From NCBI RefSeq assembly GCF_025200925.1, contig NZ_CP104174.1, forward strand, positions 5,642,001-5,706,000: a stretch of DNA of 64,000 bases, given 5' to 3'. The notes beneath the pieces were generated by a model. That model did not search any database, was not told the origin of the DNA, and saw only the letters and a program-made list of their open reading frames with translations. Origin of the DNA: Bradyrhizobium sp. CB1015. Lineage in GTDB: Bacteria > Pseudomonadota > Alphaproteobacteria > Rhizobiales > Xanthobacteraceae. Positions 18,201 to 27,075 of the stretch are shown here, one piece after another (position 1 is the stretch's first letter; the number at the start of each line of letters is the position of its first letter). A program made the position numbers and the translations under genes.

Positions 18201-20907
18201 TCGCGCTGGCAAGCTTAGTTCCGGTCGCGGTCCAGAGGTCGACGAGATCGGCCCCTCCGTCGCTCGGACTGCGATAGAATTTCAGCGCGGTGATTTGACC
18301 GGCCGTGGCGGAGGTAAACTTCACGCCGACTTCAAGCGGCGTGCCATCGTTCAAACTGGTCTGCGCCGGTACGTTGGAAGCCGTGAAAAGGCTTCCTGTA
18401 CTGCTCCCGCCTGTGACATTGACGCTGACCGTGGCAGGTGTCGCCTGCATATTGACACTGTCATCAGTCGCTCGCGCTTCGATGACTCGCGTACCAGAGC
18501 CCGAAGCAACCCACGTATAGCTCCAGTTTGTCGTGCCAGTCGCCGGGTGCCACGTCGTACCGCCATCGGTGGAAACTTCGATCCCGGCAACACGTCCGCC
18601 GGTGTCCGAGGCAGTGCCGGTAATCGTGACAGTCTGGCCCTGGCTGATGTTGGTCCCACCTGTCGGGGAGTTGATGACTGCTGTTGGCGCGGTATGGTCT
18701 GTGGACGCCTGGGCGCTCACAAGGCCCGCCTGCAACGTTTGTGGCATCACCCCCATGTCGGCGAGGAGATTCACCATCGATTGCTGCACGGCCGAGCTGA
18801 CTGGGGCGGTAAGGCCCTTATACGGGACGTATTGATCTGACAATCCCCACGGATACATGACCGTGCCGGCACCGAAAACCAAGGCACCGCTCTCGGGATC
18901 ACGGTAGAGCGTGAGATTGTGCGTGGCCGTCCCGGGGCCGGTGATCGAACCATTATCCAACAGCAACGAGTTGACATTTCTTGTCGTCGACGACATGTCG
19001 ATCAATCCGGCTGGCCGGAAGCCGTTGTCCAGATCACTGTCCCACTCGTAGCCAAGCAGGCGCGTCAGCGTTCCACCGTTGCCACTAGCAATGCTGGTGT
19101 TACGCCAAAAGCGCAGCTGCGACATGCTTGCCGGAACGGTGATGTTATCGAGCGTACCGGTGTCGTCGACGGTAAAAATCGTACCCGAGAGAGAGTTTTC
19201 CGGAGTGCCCGGCCCATAAACTGGATCACGAAACAGGCCCGCTCCTCCGTTAGCGGTGCCATTCGGGTCGAGTTGCGCGCCGCTCCAAATGTCCTTGTAC
19301 TCGACAATCGTTCGATTTGCCGTATGGCTCGCGTCGAAGCTCGCAGCAAGCTCGATGTCCCAATAGATTTCGTTGCCGCTCAAGAAGGCGAGGTCGACTC
19401 CCGCGTCGCGGGCAGCAGTGACATTGGCGAATTGCGATTGCGACCAATATTCGTCGTGGCCAGCGTCCATGTAGGCGCTGGCGTTCAGCAGCAATCCTGG
19501 ATTGGTTGAGGCGTCGATGCCGGAAATGTAACTGACGTCGTAGCCGTTCCGCTCCAACCAATAGATCGCTGCGTATTCCTCGCCAAATAAGAAATCTGTC
19601 GGCTGAGCAAGGTTGGAGTTGACATTCATAGCGATTGGACGGTTGTAGCTGACAGCATACGCACGATCGCTATTGGTTCCGCTGGGACCTTGATAAAGAT
19701 TATAGCCGCCCCACGGATTGTACGCCTCCCAAGTCGTGTCGCTGGTTTGGTACAAGATGCCCGTTGAAGTGCCGTCGTTCCGGACGATGAAGGGAATCAT
19801 GTTCTGGAAGTTGCCGGTATCTGACGTCAGCTTTGCGAAGTAGACGCCCGACACGGCCGTGCTTGGGATCGTCCATGAATCCGTCACGGACCAATTGCCG
19901 GCGTCGACAGTCCTGGTTGCGGAATTGAAGATCGGGTTTGGCTGATTGACCGTTCCAGTGTGATGCATGCTGGTGATCAGGCGTGCACCATTGCCACCAT
20001 AGTAACCCAGCCGGTAGATATCGAGCGTATAGCCGTTCACACTGGAATCGGTATCGATCTTGAAGGAAACAGTTTGTCCAGCATTGGTGCTGATCTGCGT
20101 CGTGAAGCCTTCAATCTGCGAGTCGCCCTCGTTGTTGATCGAACCGTGGATCGCCCACGTACTCTTCGGCGTACCCGGTAGTTGATTCTCCGTGACGATC
20201 TTGTTGCTCGCGTCGCTGAAGGTCGCCGTCGCAGTCTGGCCGTCGGAAGTGGCGGTGAGCTGCAATGTCGCACCTGTAGAGCGGCCGTCCGCTGGCACCT
20301 GCCATTGCGCGACAACCCTGCCATTTGCCATTCCGTCCAGATCGCCACTGCCGCCGTCCTTCACCGTGAACGGCGCATAAACATCAGCAATGCCGTTAGC
20401 GCCTGGTGCGCTCAACAGGTCCGCAATCCTGAATGTGACCGACGCTCCCGACCTGATGCCGGTTGCAGTGAACGTTGCCGTGCTGCCGGGCGCGTAGTCT
20501 CCGTTATCCGTAGCTACGGACATCGATCCTGTTCGGAGAGAATTGAAGGCCGAGGCGCCATGTGCGCCGACGGGCTGGACCATCTCGGCGGCATTGTCTC
20601 CGGGACGCCAGCCGGAAACGAAATTGTTCGAGTCCCAGCCGATATTCGAGCTCTGCGTCCTAAGATCGCCCGCCGTTTGGTCGGGGGAGGCAACTAACGG
20701 CACACCTTGCCATCGGAATGATGCCGTTCCGCCGAAAAAGCCCTTCCATGAAGCCAGCTTCGGGCTGGCCAAATCAGAATCCAGGAGCCTTCTCAATCCA
20801 GTACCCTGCGGTCCGATTCCGCCGCCGTAGAGACTGCCCTCCGATCGCCCTGGAAGAAGCCGCTGCGCGATTCGTACGCTCGCCAAAATGTCTGGACTGT
20901 TCCACAT
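15262..20907 (-). CDS. Giant modular protein: DMF-amidase-like domain, three DUF4082-type and Ig/cadherin-like modules; likely T1SS cargo
   Basis: An 1881-aa protein with no signal peptide, encoded first in the type I secretion operon and so its probable cargo. Visible modules in order: an N-terminal region of about 290 residues; a domain like the large subunit of N,N-dimethylformamidase (about 290-730; DTTWEAYNPWGGYNLYQG near 385 and AGHDEYWSQSQF near 480); an Ig-like module (735-830); a DUF4082-like sandwich (about 835-1000); two almost identical 227-residue units (1002-1228, 1230-1456), each with a VCBS/cadherin-like part and a putative-Ig part; a second DUF4082; a cadherin-like module (1616-1714); and a third DUF4082 at the C-terminus. 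Classical RTX nonapeptides are absent. It may be a surface adhesin or polymer-modifying enzyme; activity is unproven. Confidence 0.85.
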   Translation of the reverse strand: MWNSPDILASVRIAQRLLPGRSEGSLYGGGIGPQGTGLRRLLDSDLASPKLASWKGFFGGTASFRWQGVPLVASPDQTAGDLRTQSSNIGWDSNNFVSGWRPGDNAAEMVQPVGAHGASAFNSLRTGSMSVATDNGDYAPGSTATFTATGIRSGASVTFRIADLLSAPGANGIADVYAPFTVKDGGSGDLDGMANGRVVAQWQVPADGRSTGATLQLTATSDGQTATATFSDASNKIVTENQLPGTPKSTWAIHGSINNEGDSQIEGFTTQISTNAGQTVSFKIDTDSSVNGYTLDIYRLGYYGGNGARLITSMHHTGTVNQPNPIFNSATRTVDAGNWSVTDSWTIPSTAVSGVYFAKLTSDTGNFQNMIPFIVRNDGTSTGILYQTSDTTWEAYNPWGGYNLYQGPSGTNSDRAYAVSYNRPIAMNVNSNLAQPTDFLFGEEYAAIYWLERNGYDVSYISGIDASTNPGLLLNASAYMDAGHDEYWSQSQFANVTAARDAGVDLAFLSGNEIYWDIELAASFDASHTANRTIVEYKDIWSGAQLDPNGTANGGAGLFRDPVYGPGTPENSLSGTIFTVDDTGTLDNITVPASMSQLRFWRNTSIASGNGGTLTRLLGYEWDSDLDNGFRPAGLIDMSSTTRNVNSLLLDNGSITGPGTATHNLTLYRDPESGALVFGAGTVMYPWGLSDQYVPYKGLTAPVSSAVQQSMVNLLADMGVMPQTLQAGLVSAQASTDHTAPTAVINSPTGGTNISQGQTVTITGTASDTGGRVAGIEVSTDGGTTWHPATGTTNWSYTWVASGSGTRVIEARATDDSVNMQATPATVSVNVTGGSSTGSLFTASNVPAQTSLNDGTPLEVGVKFTSATAGQITALKFYRSPSDGGADLVDLWTATGTKLASASFTNTTASGWQTVNLATPVTISANTTYIASYHTNGAYVATNNFFANSITSGNLTAPSSATSGGNGVYSYGGTSTAGIFPTSTFASSNYWADVVFVPSNGTNRPPTAVADTADATEKGGTNNGTGGSPGTGNVLTNDTDPDSGDTKTVTAVSFGSTSGTLGSSLNGAHGSLVLSASGAFTYTVNETDPAVQALRLSTNTLTDAFNYTMRDTAGATSSSTVTITIHGANDAPVLAVQTGNQTATVGSAFSLTLPAGTFTDVDSGDSLAYAATKADGSPLPTWLTFNATTRTFSGTPTSADVGTVSVKATATDLGSLSASETFNIAVSTSANRPPTAVADTADATEKGGTNNGTGGSPGTGNVLTNDTDPDSGDTKTVTAVSFGSTSGTLGSSLNGAHGSLVLSASGAFTYTVNETDPAVQALRLSTNTLTDAFNYTMRDTAGATSSSTVTITIHGANDAPVLAVQTGNQTATVGSAFSLTLPAGTFTDVDSGDSLAYAATKADGSPLPTWLTFNATTRTFSGTPTSADVGTVSVKATATDLGSLSASETFNIAVSTAPSTVSLFSTSDTPSVLSDSDTSQVNLGVRFTSSAAGTITGIKYYKSANDIGTHTGSLWSSTGTLLATATFTNETSSGWQTVTFSSPVSITAGTTYIASFHSNGHYADTPSYFTTARANGPLTASANNNGVYTYGTGNLFPTSTFNATNYWVDVVFSNSGTNQPPIASNDSGFNATKDVALSIPGASLLANDTDPNGDALTITGVSGAVNGTASFNAQNNTVTFSPASGYTGPASFNYAISDGRGGTASATASVTINAPSASTVSLFSSNPTPSIVSANDPNSVELGMKFQASTAGDIIGLRFYKGPNNTGTHVADLWTSTGTLLATATFTNETASGWQQVNFGTPVTIAAGTTYIASYHTAGNYSADPNLFASSVTNGPLTAPSSSSSGGNGVYAYGSGSLFPTNTFNATSYAVDVLFRPQLAA
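16541..17903. repeat. Near-perfect tandem duplication of 679 bp inside the giant gene
   Basis: Bases 16541-17219 recur at 17225-17903 (period 684 bp, 228 codons, in frame). By eye I find one difference: T at 16876 versus C at 17560. Each copy encodes one cadherin/VCBS-like plus one putative-Ig module. The near identity at DNA level, including silent positions, points to a very recent duplication or ongoing gene conversion. Confidence 0.92.
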
Positions 20908-22468
20908 GGCCGACCCCTAAAATACAACTTTAAATAATTAAAATACGGATCAATTAAATCGTCAACTCACATTATCAAATTGTTCTCTTATTATAATGGA
21001 ACCCCTCATTCAGCAAAGTATCTCTCTCGCGACCTCCCCGCATATCGGCCATCCAGGGTGCCATACACCCCATTCGAGGCGTCGCAGCGGCCAGGATTCG
21101 CATGCAGCGAGCATCAGCTTCCACACGGCTAAGAGCAGGCAATCAAGTTCCGCTGCCGCCAGAGGACGCTTGCCTTGAGCATCGAGTTGATGGAGGCAAG
21201 TTTCAAAGACAGTGCCGCCAGGGCGGCAATCGAATTCCGAACACGCGTTCCGCCAGTCGGCCATCCACGCCGGGACAGAGCGTCGAACCCGCCACCGCAA
21301 AACGGTGCCAGGTCGCAGCCTCATGGCCGGTCGGATGACAGATGCCGGCTACGATGCGAAGATGATAGCGACCGATCGCGAGATCGAAGGCAGGTGTCGG
21401 ATTTGCTTGCTATTACGGTGGGCATCATTTCGGATAACCGCAGCATAGTTCGGACAAAGTTGCTGCCATGTGGACTGTAATCCAAGAGGATCTGATCACC
21501 GTCACACGGATGCACCGCCAGTAGCGCCGTCGCGATTGATGCTGATGGCTCTTCCGAGCTCGCGGCCAGATCCCCCGCCGTGTACGCGCTTCGTTGATAA
21601 TCACGCATGGGGCGATCGAGGGGATCGTTCTTCTCGATTCCTCGCGGCCCATTTAGTCGAGTCCCTGCCGCCCAAGAGCCATCGCAGGAACACCAAGGAG
21701 GGCGGCGACTTCGCGAAGACACCTGGCCAGCCCCGACCGGCAATGAGGATGGGTCGTCCGTCTAAGCGGCCTCAGTGCTGGATAGCGTAATCTGTCAAAT
21801 GCGAGCCCTCGTACGCGCGCACCGGGCGCCGCTGGCCAGATACTCCGTGGCCTCGGCGAGGCCCCGCTCTCAGCTTCGGACTTCCAGCATCAGCGTGCCC
21901 TCCGGTATTCTGGCTCCTCGGTCTTCCCAGCCGGGATCAAGGTTTCAATCACCGTCCTAAGTTGCTCTCGCCGCTGCTGGAAGCTCCAACCTCCCTCCAG
22001 GACCCGGTGACGCGGTAACCGGGACCAAGCTCTGATGCGGGCCCGCAACATCGAACCTTGCCCAGCATTCTCTCCGAAGCAAAAGGCGCGCTCGAATGCG
22101 TCGCACCAGCGAATGCAGTATTCGGCCCGCCGCTCTGCTCTGATTCGCAAGCCATGGACCGACACTCAAGAGATCCAGTTGCTGTCAATGCACTCGGCTC
22201 CAATCGTTCCGCATGAACCAAATTCGGCTCATGAGCAAGACCGGTCGAACCTGTCATATGTTGAGCGCCACCGTCTACCAAAACCCAATAAATGATCGCC
22301 GACGCTAATAATTTGCGCTACCAGTCTAAAATACGAGCGGATTAAATACTATCTGATTTAATTTGGCAACTCGACTTTCATGAGATATATTCCCTTTAAA
22401 TATGAATGTGCACGGCTCAATCTCACACTGGTGCCGTGTGACCGCATCGGCGCCCAGATAGGTACGGA
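20908..22468. other. 1.56-kb region without a convincing gene
   Basis: It separates the minus-strand secretion operon from the plus-strand wzc-like gene, so it holds both promoters. AT-rich tracts at about 20925-20985 and 22310-22375 flank a GC-normal middle. Short open frames exist in the middle, but none has a recognisable domain and a good ribosome-binding site. Two minus-strand frames look mildly protein-like: 21010-21324, with VFETCLHQLDAQGKRPLAAA, and about 21321-21608, with ILLDYSPHGSNFVRTMLRLS. They may be relics of lost genes. I see no transposase, tRNA or repeat array. Confidence 0.5.
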
Positions 22469-24802
22469 ATGCTTCAGAGCAATCTTCTACAGACCGACAG
22501 CACACGCCTCCCATTCGGGGCGCCGGCGCAATCCGATCAAATGGAGAGTGGGGGGATCGGCGATCTCATCAATTTCGGACTAGCCTTTCTCCGCCGCCGA
22601 TACCTGATGATTATTGTTACCACGGTGCTCGCAACGGCGATCAGTCTGCTATACCTGAGAGTGACGCCTCCAACCTATACCGCACAGGTTCAGGTGCTGC
22701 TGGGCAATCCCCGGGCGCAGTTCGTCCAGCAACAATCGATCCTCGCCGAGCAGGCCTTCGACGGCACTCAAATTGAGACGCAGCTTCAACTCCTGAAATC
22801 AAGGGCCACCGCCGCTGCCGTGATCAATCAGCTGAAGCTAACCGATGATCCGGAGTTCAATGGATCCGGGGCATCTCTGCTGTCACTGTGGCAGCGGGTC
22901 CGAACATTGCTCTCGTCGGCCCCCAAAGAACGGCAATCCGACGCGCACGGCGGGCAATTAGAAAGCGTCATAGACACATTTCTGGATCGGCTCTCGGCAA
23001 GCCGCGTCGGATACAGCAACGTGATTGAGATCAGCTTCAATTCCAGTAGCGCCTCCCGAGCGGCGGAGATCGTCAATGCCGTGGCCAATGCCTATGTCAC
23101 AGACCAACTGGAACAGAAATTTGAGGCCAATCGCAGCGCGACCAGCTGGTTGCGGGAGAGGCTGCACGATCTTGACGAGCAAGCGCTGACTGCACAACGT
23201 GCGGTCGACGCCTACAAAGCCCAGAACAATATTGTTTCCACGGATGGTAAACCTATCGGTGATCAGCAAATCACCGACCTTAACGCCCGATTGGCAGCCG
23301 CCCGCGCGCATACTTCCGAAGCTAGGGCCAAGTTAACTCGCTATGAGAATCTCCTTGGCTCTGATCCAGCGAAACTCACGTCGATTGACGGTCTGGATGC
23401 TGTCGGACCTGACGCGATGAATAGTTCGATCATCACTGCCCTGCGCCAGCAATATCTCGAGATGTCGAGGCGGGAGGCGGAATTGTCGGCCCGCGTCGGT
23501 CGCGACCATCTGGCGGTCGTCAACGTGCGGAATCGTATGCGCGAGTTTCGCGTCTCAATATTCGAGGAAGTCAAGAGACTGGCCGGAATCAGCCAAAGCG
23601 AATTCGAACTGGCCAAACAGCGCCAGCAGGAAATCGAGAAGCAATTGGCTCAGGCCGTGTCGCAGTCACGGTCGACGAATTCCGCGGAATTGACCATCAA
23701 GGACCTGGAAAGCCGCGCGAAAGGCTTACGAAGTCTCTACGAGACTTTCCTGCAGCGTTACGTGGGCTCGGCACAGCAGGAGACATTTCCCATCTCAGAG
23801 ACTCGGGTGATCTTTCCCGCGTCGCCACCCCCGAGCAAAAGCAAGCCCAAGACAATTCGGGTGCTGGGATTCGGCCTAATCGGAGGCTTGGCGCTTGGCA
23901 TAGCCTTGGCATTTCTTAGAGACGTCATGGACCGCGTCTTTCGCACCTCGTCACAGCTCGAAGCCGCGTTAGAGCTGCCGTGCCTGTCCCTTGTGCCGCT
24001 GCTGCAGCTCCCAAGCCCGACGAAATCAACAAATCGCGCTGCGCAAACGGTCGAGGATCTGCGACAACGGACGATCTCGAACGCGCCAGCGGTTCACCAG
24101 ACAGTTGTTGGGATGCCGCTATCTCGGTTCACCGAAGCAATCCGCTCAATTAAGCTCGCCATCGACCACAATCCGGCAAAAACTTCCAATCAGGTCATCG
24201 GCATCACCTCGGCTCTGCCGAATGAAGGCAAGACGACGATTGCTGCGTCTCTTGCTCAACTGGTCGGGCACAGCGGGAAGAGAGCGATCATTGTCGATTG
24301 CGATCTCAGGAATCCGTCGCTCTCCGGCACTCTTACGCCCAAAGCGGTTGATGGGATCATAGAAGTCGCAAACGGCAACTGCTCGCTCGAGGAAACGATC
24401 TGGCGAGATCCCAAGACCAATCTTGCCTTCCTACCAGCGGTGCGGCGTAGGCCCCTGATCCACACAAGTGAGATTCTTTCCGCCGAGACCATAAGTACTT
24501 TGTTCGATCATTTGCGCGCCAACTACGATTACGTGATCGTGGATCTACCGCCATTGATCCCCTTGGTCGATGTACGAGCGTGCGCGCCGCTGATTGACTG
24601 CTTCGTTCTCGTTGTCGAGTGGGGACGGACTAAGATTGATGTGGTTCAGCACGCTCTACACACGGCGCCGGACATTCATGAGTCGTTGATAGGTGCAGTC
24701 CTTAACAAGACCGATATCAAGGCGATGGCTCGATACGATGCATACCGGAGCGACTACTATGATGATAGCCATTATATCCGTTACGGCTTTTCCGGTTCGT
24801 GA
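22469..24802 (+). CDS. Wzc/GumC-like polysaccharide co-polymerase with BY-kinase domain
   Basis: A 777-aa inner-membrane protein that controls chain length and export of polysaccharide. A Wzz-type domain starts with a transmembrane helix (YLMIIVTTVLATAISLLYL, about residues 45-65), followed by a long periplasmic coiled coil (about 230-470) and a second helix (about 465-490, VLGFGLIGGLALGIALAF). The cytoplasmic bacterial tyrosine kinase has Walker A LPNEGKTTIAAS (Lys588), Walker A' IIVDCDLRNPS and Walker B-like VIVDLPPLIPL. The last 25 residues hold six tyrosines, the autophosphorylation cluster of BY-kinases. No cognate phosphatase gene is in the window. It is followed after 40 nt by the polymerase candidate. 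Confidence 0.92.
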   Translation: MLQSNLLQTDSTRLPFGAPAQSDQMESGGIGDLINFGLAFLRRRYLMIIVTTVLATAISLLYLRVTPPTYTAQVQVLLGNPRAQFVQQQSILAEQAFDGTQIETQLQLLKSRATAAAVINQLKLTDDPEFNGSGASLLSLWQRVRTLLSSAPKERQSDAHGGQLESVIDTFLDRLSASRVGYSNVIEISFNSSSASRAAEIVNAVANAYVTDQLEQKFEANRSATSWLRERLHDLDEQALTAQRAVDAYKAQNNIVSTDGKPIGDQQITDLNARLAAARAHTSEARAKLTRYENLLGSDPAKLTSIDGLDAVGPDAMNSSIITALRQQYLEMSRREAELSARVGRDHLAVVNVRNRMREFRVSIFEEVKRLAGISQSEFELAKQRQQEIEKQLAQAVSQSRSTNSAELTIKDLESRAKGLRSLYETFLQRYVGSAQQETFPISETRVIFPASPPPSKSKPKTIRVLGFGLIGGLALGIALAFLRDVMDRVFRTSSQLEAALELPCLSLVPLLQLPSPTKSTNRAAQTVEDLRQRTISNAPAVHQTVVGMPLSRFTEAIRSIKLAIDHNPAKTSNQVIGITSALPNEGKTTIAASLAQLVGHSGKRAIIVDCDLRNPSLSGTLTPKAVDGIIEVANGNCSLEETIWRDPKTNLAFLPAVRRRPLIHTSEILSAETISTLFDHLRANYDYVIVDLPPLIPLVDVRACAPLIDCFVLVVEWGRTKIDVVQHALHTAPDIHESLIGAVLNKTDIKAMARYDAYRSDYYDDSHYIRYGFSGS

Positions 24803-24842
24803 GATTACCTAGGCCACCCTTGGCCAGCTCGCTGGTTCTTCG

Positions 24843-26855
24843 GTGGCCGCCGCCGCCAGAGATGATGACTCCATGATTGTACGGCCCGCAATGCTGAGTC
24901 TGCTGTTGGCCCCCTCCTCATTAGCCATGGCCGCAACTCTGCAGAGGGCGGCGGTGGTATCGGTTTTGCTAGCGACAGCAACGCTGACGGCAGCCTTTTT
25001 CCTGCCGGCCATCAATATCAGCCGGCTTGGCAGGCTTTTGCGACCTTTTCTCATGATGAGCCTCGTGGCGCCGGCGCTCTGGATGGTTTTGCAGCTAGTT
25101 CCGATCCCGGTGCGCGGGTTAGGGCACTCCATTTGGACAATCGCCTCGGCCGCTTTGAATGAACCGCTCGCCGAACGGTTCACCGTTGATCTTTGCGCAA
25201 CTATGCTCTCGTTCGCACAATACAATGTCATTCTGAGCACTGCCCTGATCACCGCGGTCCTCACTGTGGAAAAGCAACGTGCGGCGCAGGTCCTTTACGG
25301 CCTTGCGGGGATTACGACGCTCAGTTCCGGACTAACGATTTGGATCACATTTAACCCCTCGCATGATTCCTTACCTAGCGAGCATACCTCGGTTATCACG
25401 ACAGCATCGATCGCAGCGACAATCGGGGTCCTCGTCTCTACCGCGGTGGCCATCCGGGCGTTCGATCAACTGCAGCGTCGCGGGCCGCAACCACGCTCCC
25501 AGGCCGGTCCGACGATCAGACTTTTGCTGGCCATTCTATCGCTGATCGTCTCCATGGCGGCAGTTTCAATCGGTACCGATTTCACCACCATGGTCGCTGT
25601 CCTACTCGGTGACGGGACGTTGCTGGCCGTCGTCGCTATTCGTAGATGGTTCTTCGGGCCCTGGGGCACAGCGGGTGTTCTCGCAACCATAGCAATCGTT
25701 TTCGTCGCGAGCTTCACCATTATTCCGATCAATCGAAATGCCGACCTGACGATCGCGCTGGCGACGCAGAGTCAGACCGCAACCGAACGTATGCTGCAAG
25801 ACGTTGGGCCGATTGGCTCCGGGGCAGGAACGTTCAATGCGCTGCTGCCGATCTATCGAGAGATTGGCACCACCGCGACGCCGGAACGAACGACGGCCGC
25901 CGCTACCATCGCCATCGAGATGGGACGGGCGTTCCTTTGCGGGCTGCTGGTCGTAACATTGGCGGGTGCCTGCACCCTGTTCAAACGTTCCCTATCAAGA
26001 GGGTACGATTACGTATACGCAGCCCTAGGCGCCGGCACCTCAGTCGCGCTACCAATCTTGGCGTTCGCGGAAGATGGTGTCCTCAATTTTGGCGTATCGC
26101 TATTGATCGCGGTCCTCTATGGCTTGGCCTTCGGTCAAAGCCTCTCCTCGCAACAGCTTTTGGAAAACGCGAGTGCCCGACAATCGACTGGTTGGCGAGC
26201 CCATTTGGCCACAGCTCACAAGAGCTGGGCGCGCCTAGCACTGGCTTCTGTCGGTATAGTACTGATCGCCCAAGCAGCCTGGATGATCTCACAGTGGTGG
26301 TATTCCGGCGACAGCATCTCAACCATGCCAGCTACCATTTCAAGCGGAGCTGCGACCGACGAAGCGTGGAACGCGGCCTTAATGGAGCCCGCGCGCAAAG
26401 AGGCGTGGACGACGACGCAATCTTCAGCCGCAGCGCAAACTAAGTCGGATGGCGCTGAGGCTTTTGGCCGCCCATCGGCGATGAGCGCTTTCGCAAACGC
26501 GCTACATTATTCGCCACTTCGCGGTGATAACTGGCTCATGCTTGCGGCAATTTCAAAGCAGCAAAATTCAGCCGGATACAACTCAGCGGCCTTGCTCAAG
26601 ATGTCATATTATACTTCACCAAACGATCTAGATTTAATTCCATTAAGGGTGTCAGTTGCTCTTAGCACGGATACTGTGACTAAGGAGCCCGAGCTTCGTG
26701 ATCTGGTTAGGCGCGATCTCAAGGTTGCAATAGCGCGTCGGCCTGCTTTCAAGTCAGTTATCATAGCTGTGTACCGATCCGCATCACCCGACAGCAAGTC
26801 CCTCATCGAGGGTCTGATCTCCGAGTATGATCCGAGCTACCTTCGAGGTCCTTAG
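24843..26855 (+). CDS. Wzy/O-antigen-ligase-like membrane protein with C-terminal soluble tail
   Basis: A 670-aa protein. Roughly residues 10-490 are a dozen hydrophobic helices separated by short loops; the remaining about 180 residues are soluble and helical (FANALHYSPLRGDNWLMLAA resembles a tetratricopeptide-like helix pair). The loop with GPIGSGAGTFNALLPIYREI matches the conserved periplasmic loop of the O-antigen ligase/polymerase superfamily. Its position directly after wzc supports a role in polymerising the flipped repeat unit. The longest frame begins with GTG at 24843 without a clear ribosome-binding site. ATG codons at 24873 or 24888 are alternatives. A ligase role is the main alternative function. 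Confidence 0.8.
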   Translation: MAAAARDDDSMIVRPAMLSLLLAPSSLAMAATLQRAAVVSVLLATATLTAAFFLPAINISRLGRLLRPFLMMSLVAPALWMVLQLVPIPVRGLGHSIWTIASAALNEPLAERFTVDLCATMLSFAQYNVILSTALITAVLTVEKQRAAQVLYGLAGITTLSSGLTIWITFNPSHDSLPSEHTSVITTASIAATIGVLVSTAVAIRAFDQLQRRGPQPRSQAGPTIRLLLAILSLIVSMAAVSIGTDFTTMVAVLLGDGTLLAVVAIRRWFFGPWGTAGVLATIAIVFVASFTIIPINRNADLTIALATQSQTATERMLQDVGPIGSGAGTFNALLPIYREIGTTATPERTTAAATIAIEMGRAFLCGLLVVTLAGACTLFKRSLSRGYDYVYAALGAGTSVALPILAFAEDGVLNFGVSLLIAVLYGLAFGQSLSSQQLLENASARQSTGWRAHLATAHKSWARLALASVGIVLIAQAAWMISQWWYSGDSISTMPATISSGAATDEAWNAALMEPARKEAWTTTQSSAAAQTKSDGAEAFGRPSAMSAFANALHYSPLRGDNWLMLAAISKQQNSAGYNSAALLKMSYYTSPNDLDLIPLRVSVALSTDTVTKEPELRDLVRRDLKVAIARRPAFKSVIIAVYRSASPDSKSLIEGLISEYDPSYLRGP

Positions 26856-27075
26856 TTTGTCCCCGGAGAATAGACGGCTTCGCTGCGCCTGCGAATAGAT
26901 CCGCAACGCGCCACGCCCGCGCCTATTCGAGACATCGATCTCGCGTTGCGAGTGTCCAAAAGCGAAGCATGAGAATTCAAATTTCATAGTTTATCTTAGA
27001 TGATTTTTTTCTTGATAAAATTAATAGATCTATAATAAATTAAATTATACCCGAAATATCGAACCACCTCTCGCA
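26856..27075 (+). promoter_or_regulatory. AT-rich promoter region of the sugar transferase gene
   Basis: From about 26985 to 27055 the sequence is strongly AT-rich. TATAAT at 27031-27036 is a candidate -10 element, but no -35 box is well spaced from it. The stretch is the kind of DNA that H-NS-like proteins bind; two such proteins are encoded just downstream. Confidence 0.4.

Noticed and set aside
15262..20907. RTX toxin-type cargo
   Set aside because: No series of GGxGxDxUx nonapeptides is visible, so calling it an RTX toxin is not supported even though a HlyB/HlyD pair follows.
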